The notes under the pieces: generated by a model
What the model saw: only the letters and a program-made list of their open reading frames with translations
What the model was told of the DNA's origin: nothing
Database searches by the model: none
Program-made: the position numbers and the translations under genes
IMG/VR virus record: IMGVR_UViG_3300049914_000018
Span: 1 to 25,556 of that record
Origin: a virus
DNA: 25,556 nt
Direction: 5' to 3' (one strand)
In this document: positions 23,053 to 25,556 of the stretch, piece by piece
Position numbering within the stretch: position 1 is the first letter of the stretch
How the letters are laid out: each line of letters begins with the position of its first letter

Positions 23053-23820
23053 CTATGTTTTGACTATAATTAAAATATTGATTGGCGAATTTACCATACT
23101 GTCATTTTCAACGGTGCCAATAGCGTCTGAAAAATATAAATCCATTCGATTGTCACTGTAACGGTTTAAATGTCTAGTATAATTTGGATATGTCCCGTCT
23201 GCATTACTTACTTGACACCACACTTTACCGACTGGGAATGCACCCGTTAAAACACCTGTCACATAACCATCGTCTGCTGTTTTAGTCCACACAATATCTC
23301 CAAGTGTATTTTCAAAACCTGTAACTGTAGCTATTGTATTCTCAGTACTGTTCGCAAATAATAAAATTACTCTATAAACTTTATTTGTTGACGCTCCACC
23401 TGTAAGTAATATCGGATCGGATGTTCCATCAGACAAAAAACAAGGTAAAGTATCTGGGATGGTCGGCTTATTTAATATCTGTGCATCACCACTTGAAGCG
23501 ATCCAGTCTGAGTTCACATTCTGCTCTGCTGTAGATGGTGCGTGTGCAACCTGTGAGTGATCGTAGGCCGTCTTTCCTCTATCGCCACGATAAGCATCGG
23601 CAGAAGTCTCACCAATAACAATTTCAGATTTTGCACTTAAGGCTATCCCCGTAGCGGTTGAAACGGGTTTATCTACATCGGAAGTATTGTCAACATTCGT
23701 TAGGCCTACATCAGACTTTGATAATGTGAAGTCGTGTGTATCATTCCAATCCGTCCCCATAATATCGTAAGTGGGGTCGTCTGGTATAACTGTAATATGT
23801 TTATGTGTGATACTACCCAT
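23053..23820 (-). CDS. Tail/head fibre protein with collar-type repeats
   Basis: A 255-residue protein. Residues about 33-55 carry GLTNVDNTSDVDKPVSTATG, a well known phage-fibre shaft motif. GETSADAYRGDRGKTAYDHS with the following QVAH (about 70-93) is another very common fibre motif, and SDWIASSGDAQILNKPTIPD (about 104-123) is a third. The C-terminal 130 residues form a beta tip (YRVILLFANSTENTIATVTG, YSDNRMDLYFSD, INILIIVKT). It begins at ATG 23820, overlapping the portal stop as TAATG. It is a virion fibre. Its place directly after the portal suggests attachment at the head or neck. Confidence 0.85.
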   Translation of the reverse strand: MGSITHKHITVIPDDPTYDIMGTDWNDTHDFTLSKSDVGLTNVDNTSDVDKPVSTATGIALSAKSEIVIGETSADAYRGDRGKTAYDHSQVAHAPSTAEQNVNSDWIASSGDAQILNKPTIPDTLPCFLSDGTSDPILLTGGASTNKVYRVILLFANSTENTIATVTGFENTLGDIVWTKTADDGYVTGVLTGAFPVGKVWCQVSNADGTYPNYTRHLNRYSDNRMDLYFSDAIGTVENDSMVNSPINILIIVKT

Positions 23821-25535
23821 TACTTTTCTTTTACAATCGTTGTCTTACCACTGCTATCTTTGGTCAATATATATTTCCCGCTTGATTCTGGCATTGTCAT
23901 ACTTAAATTAATCGGTGATTCATTTATAACTGGAGATAGCTTAATGTCTGGTGTTGTTACATTCACATTAGCCGGATAAACTCTAACCTGAGCAGGAGCA
24001 TTGTTCACAACCACGTCCGGCGTGTTGACTGTTATCGGTGCTTGATTCACCGTTACAGGAGGTGTCGTAATATTAATTATTGGCTGTTGCTTGTCTAACT
24101 TATCCTGTATATATCCCATCTGTGCGCTTAATTCTGCAAACTCTTTCTTATCGGTATCTTCTTCAATCTTTTTTGCTTCTTCTATTTCCTTTTCATCGCC
24201 TTCTTCACCGATTGTTCCCATTATGGGAATGTCTTGCTTCAATGGTACGGGAATTTCCTTCTTGGAGATCGTATAATTAAATTTCTCTGACAACTCTTCT
24301 TCATCAATCATATAGCCAGCGTCGGAAATGTTCTTAACTATACGTGATTCGATTTCTAAGTCATCCGGCTCTTCGAGATCAAATCTCATCTCTGGGTAGC
24401 CGTCTACATTTGCATAATTAAAATCAACTAACCATTTGACCAACGTTTTATTGATGGTTGAACTAAGCCCCTCAGCTCTAAATATATCCCTTGCGCTTTG
24501 TGTACCTTGATGTACTTCACCTAAAGCCTGCGTGCCCTTGCCTCCGTCAGAACCCGCCTCAGTCGTTAGACTTTGACCATTGACACACTTAGATATTTCA
24601 TCGTTGCACATTCTCAAAAAAATATGATACGTCTCTGCGTTAATTGAACCTTTGGTAGATTCGGCCCAAAGTATCTCAAAATTATCTGGGAGTCTACCGT
24701 AAGCACCATTTCTAATTTGTTGAGCTATTGCTAATGCCTCCGCCTTTAAAGCTGCGTTAGCATTTGCCGGATACTTAACAATCGGGACACTTGCAGCACC
24801 GACTTGTAAATGTTGCATCCAGAACTTGATCGCGGTTTTTTTAAATAACCACATCCAGTACAACGATTGATCTAACGCATCACCAAAAGGCACGTCCCAC
24901 TGAGCAGAGCATCTGTGGACTATAAACTTCTTATCTGGTAAGACTGTACCAAAATATGGATCGGTTTGACTTCTAAGTCTGAGACTCCTATCAACTGCGT
25001 CGAACTGGAATCGACGTTGAGGTCTATTCAGAATCTCTTTAATCTGTATCCGACTATCTTTTATCTCCCAAATAATTTCAGAGACAGCAAACCCCATTCC
25101 TAAAGCACCCATTAAATTGTATAAGTGTTGAGGGAAATATCCAACCCCCTTTAATATCTCTCGTACAAAATCTGCAATCTCTTCATTTCTACCGGATGGC
25201 TTCTTTTCCTTCTTGCCTTGATACGTTACAACATCCCACTTCATCCCTGCCACGTTTAACTTGGCCGAACCCATTACAGACTGTACGTGCGGGTCCCTCT
25301 CTACCTCTGCATACAAATCATAAAAGGCCAACTCTTGATAGGTCTGATAGAGATGTACCCTATCCTTGTTAAGATAAATAGCCTGCCCATTTTTATCTTT
25401 GGCAGAAATTATACCAACGTACTGAGCGATATAATCATTGACTATCGTTGCAGTCTCATTGATCATTATGTCAATGAGTGCCCCATACTCTGGGAGTGCT
25501 TTAATTTGGTTTCTTGTCGATTTAAGTTTTGCCAT
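23820..25535 (-). CDS. Portal protein (DUF935, Mu gp29-like) with repetitive C-terminal tail
   Basis: A 571-residue protein. Residues about 60-430 match Mu gp29-like portals: LAFYDLYAEVERDPHVQSV, GFAVSEIIWEIKDSRIQIKE, LNRPQRRFQFDA (about 169-180), SLTTEAGSDGGKGTQALGEV (about 322-341) and DFNYANVDGYPEMRFDLEEP. It would form the twelve-subunit ring through which DNA enters and leaves the head. After an acidic coiled stretch (445-485), residues about 487-550 are a tandem series of 7-8 residue units with Pro and alternating Val (PPVTVNQAPITVN, TPDVVVNNAP, TPDIKLSPVI), an extension not needed for portal function. ATG 25535 lacks a clear SD. Terminase genes would lie outside the window. Confidence 0.9.
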   Translation of the reverse strand: MAKLKSTRNQIKALPEYGALIDIMINETATIVNDYIAQYVGIISAKDKNGQAIYLNKDRVHLYQTYQELAFYDLYAEVERDPHVQSVMGSAKLNVAGMKWDVVTYQGKKEKKPSGRNEEIADFVREILKGVGYFPQHLYNLMGALGMGFAVSEIIWEIKDSRIQIKEILNRPQRRFQFDAVDRSLRLRSQTDPYFGTVLPDKKFIVHRCSAQWDVPFGDALDQSLYWMWLFKKTAIKFWMQHLQVGAASVPIVKYPANANAALKAEALAIAQQIRNGAYGRLPDNFEILWAESTKGSINAETYHIFLRMCNDEISKCVNGQSLTTEAGSDGGKGTQALGEVHQGTQSARDIFRAEGLSSTINKTLVKWLVDFNYANVDGYPEMRFDLEEPDDLEIESRIVKNISDAGYMIDEEELSEKFNYTISKKEIPVPLKQDIPIMGTIGEEGDEKEIEEAKKIEEDTDKKEFAELSAQMGYIQDKLDKQQPIINITTPPVTVNQAPITVNTPDVVVNNAPAQVRVYPANVNVTTPDIKLSPVINESPINLSMTMPESSGKYILTKDSSGKTTIVKEK

Positions 25536-25556
25536 AATAAAAAAGGCGTACTAAAA

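Noticed and set aside
1-25556. CRISPR array, tRNA genes, insertion sequence, integrase/transposase, att site, diversity-generating retroelement
   Set aside because: No regularly spaced repeats, no cloverleaf, no transposase or reverse transcriptase frames, and no template/variable repeat pair at a fibre 3' end were seen. The only long direct repeat is internal to the fibre gene.

Overview
This AT-rich window is the late (structural and lysis) region of a tailed phage or prophage. Every recognisable gene lies on the minus strand, so genes read from 25.5 kb down to 1 kb. They are packed with classic stop/start overlaps (TAATG, TGATG, GTGA), which indicates one long polycistronic unit. The head module is Mu-like: DUF935 portal, Mu-I-type protease/scaffold, DUF2190-like decoration protein, HK97-fold capsid protein, then Mu gp36-like, gp37-like and gpG-like connector and tail-completion proteins. 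No tail sheath gene is seen. The tape measure is followed by tip/hub-like proteins, which suggests a long non-contractile tail, as in other phages that combine a Mu-like head with a siphovirus tail. No transposase, integrase, terminase or tRNA is visible. The host is not proven. GH108 endolysin, a TM-anchored spanin-like protein and Sec signal peptides ending in ..VWG-Q and ..LSA-Q point to a Gram-negative host, probably in the Bacteroidota/Ignavibacteria (FCB) group.

Layout in transcription order: portal (25535-23820); five fibre-like or small accessory proteins (23820-21159); protease/scaffold, decoration and major capsid protein (21156-18311); a beta-helix protein beside the capsid gene (18301-17267); tandem intergenic hairpins; a small unknown protein and a GT-A-like glycosyltransferase (17199-16262); gp36/gp37/gpG-like proteins (16271-14438); a 1003-aa fibre and a 608-aa beta-helix protein, both with signal peptides (14430-9593); a TM/coiled-coil protein and a holin-like protein (9508-8951); tail assembly chaperones with a probable -1 frameshift (8951-8431); tape measure (8431-6443); tail tip proteins (6442-3216); a duplicated-domain virion protein that may be the tail tube (3199-2282); endolysin and a spanin-like protein (2273-1051). 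The start of a further gene with its own sigma70-like promoter lies at the left edge.

The most unusual part is about 300-1020. This stretch of over 700 bases has no gene but is full of RNA-like secondary structure: many hairpins with internal G-U pairs that are only allowed on the plus strand, one 10-bp helix enclosing a multi-hairpin domain, and two loop-loop (kissing) complementarities. It looks like a large 'ornate' non-coding RNA of the GOLLD/ROOL kind, or a new class, transcribed against all the genes here. Other points worth a second look are a hidden T-part of the tail chaperone reached through a T TTT TTC slippery site, secretion signals on two phage structural-type proteins, a glycosyltransferase embedded in the head operon, and a tail tube gene that is either missing or displaced.
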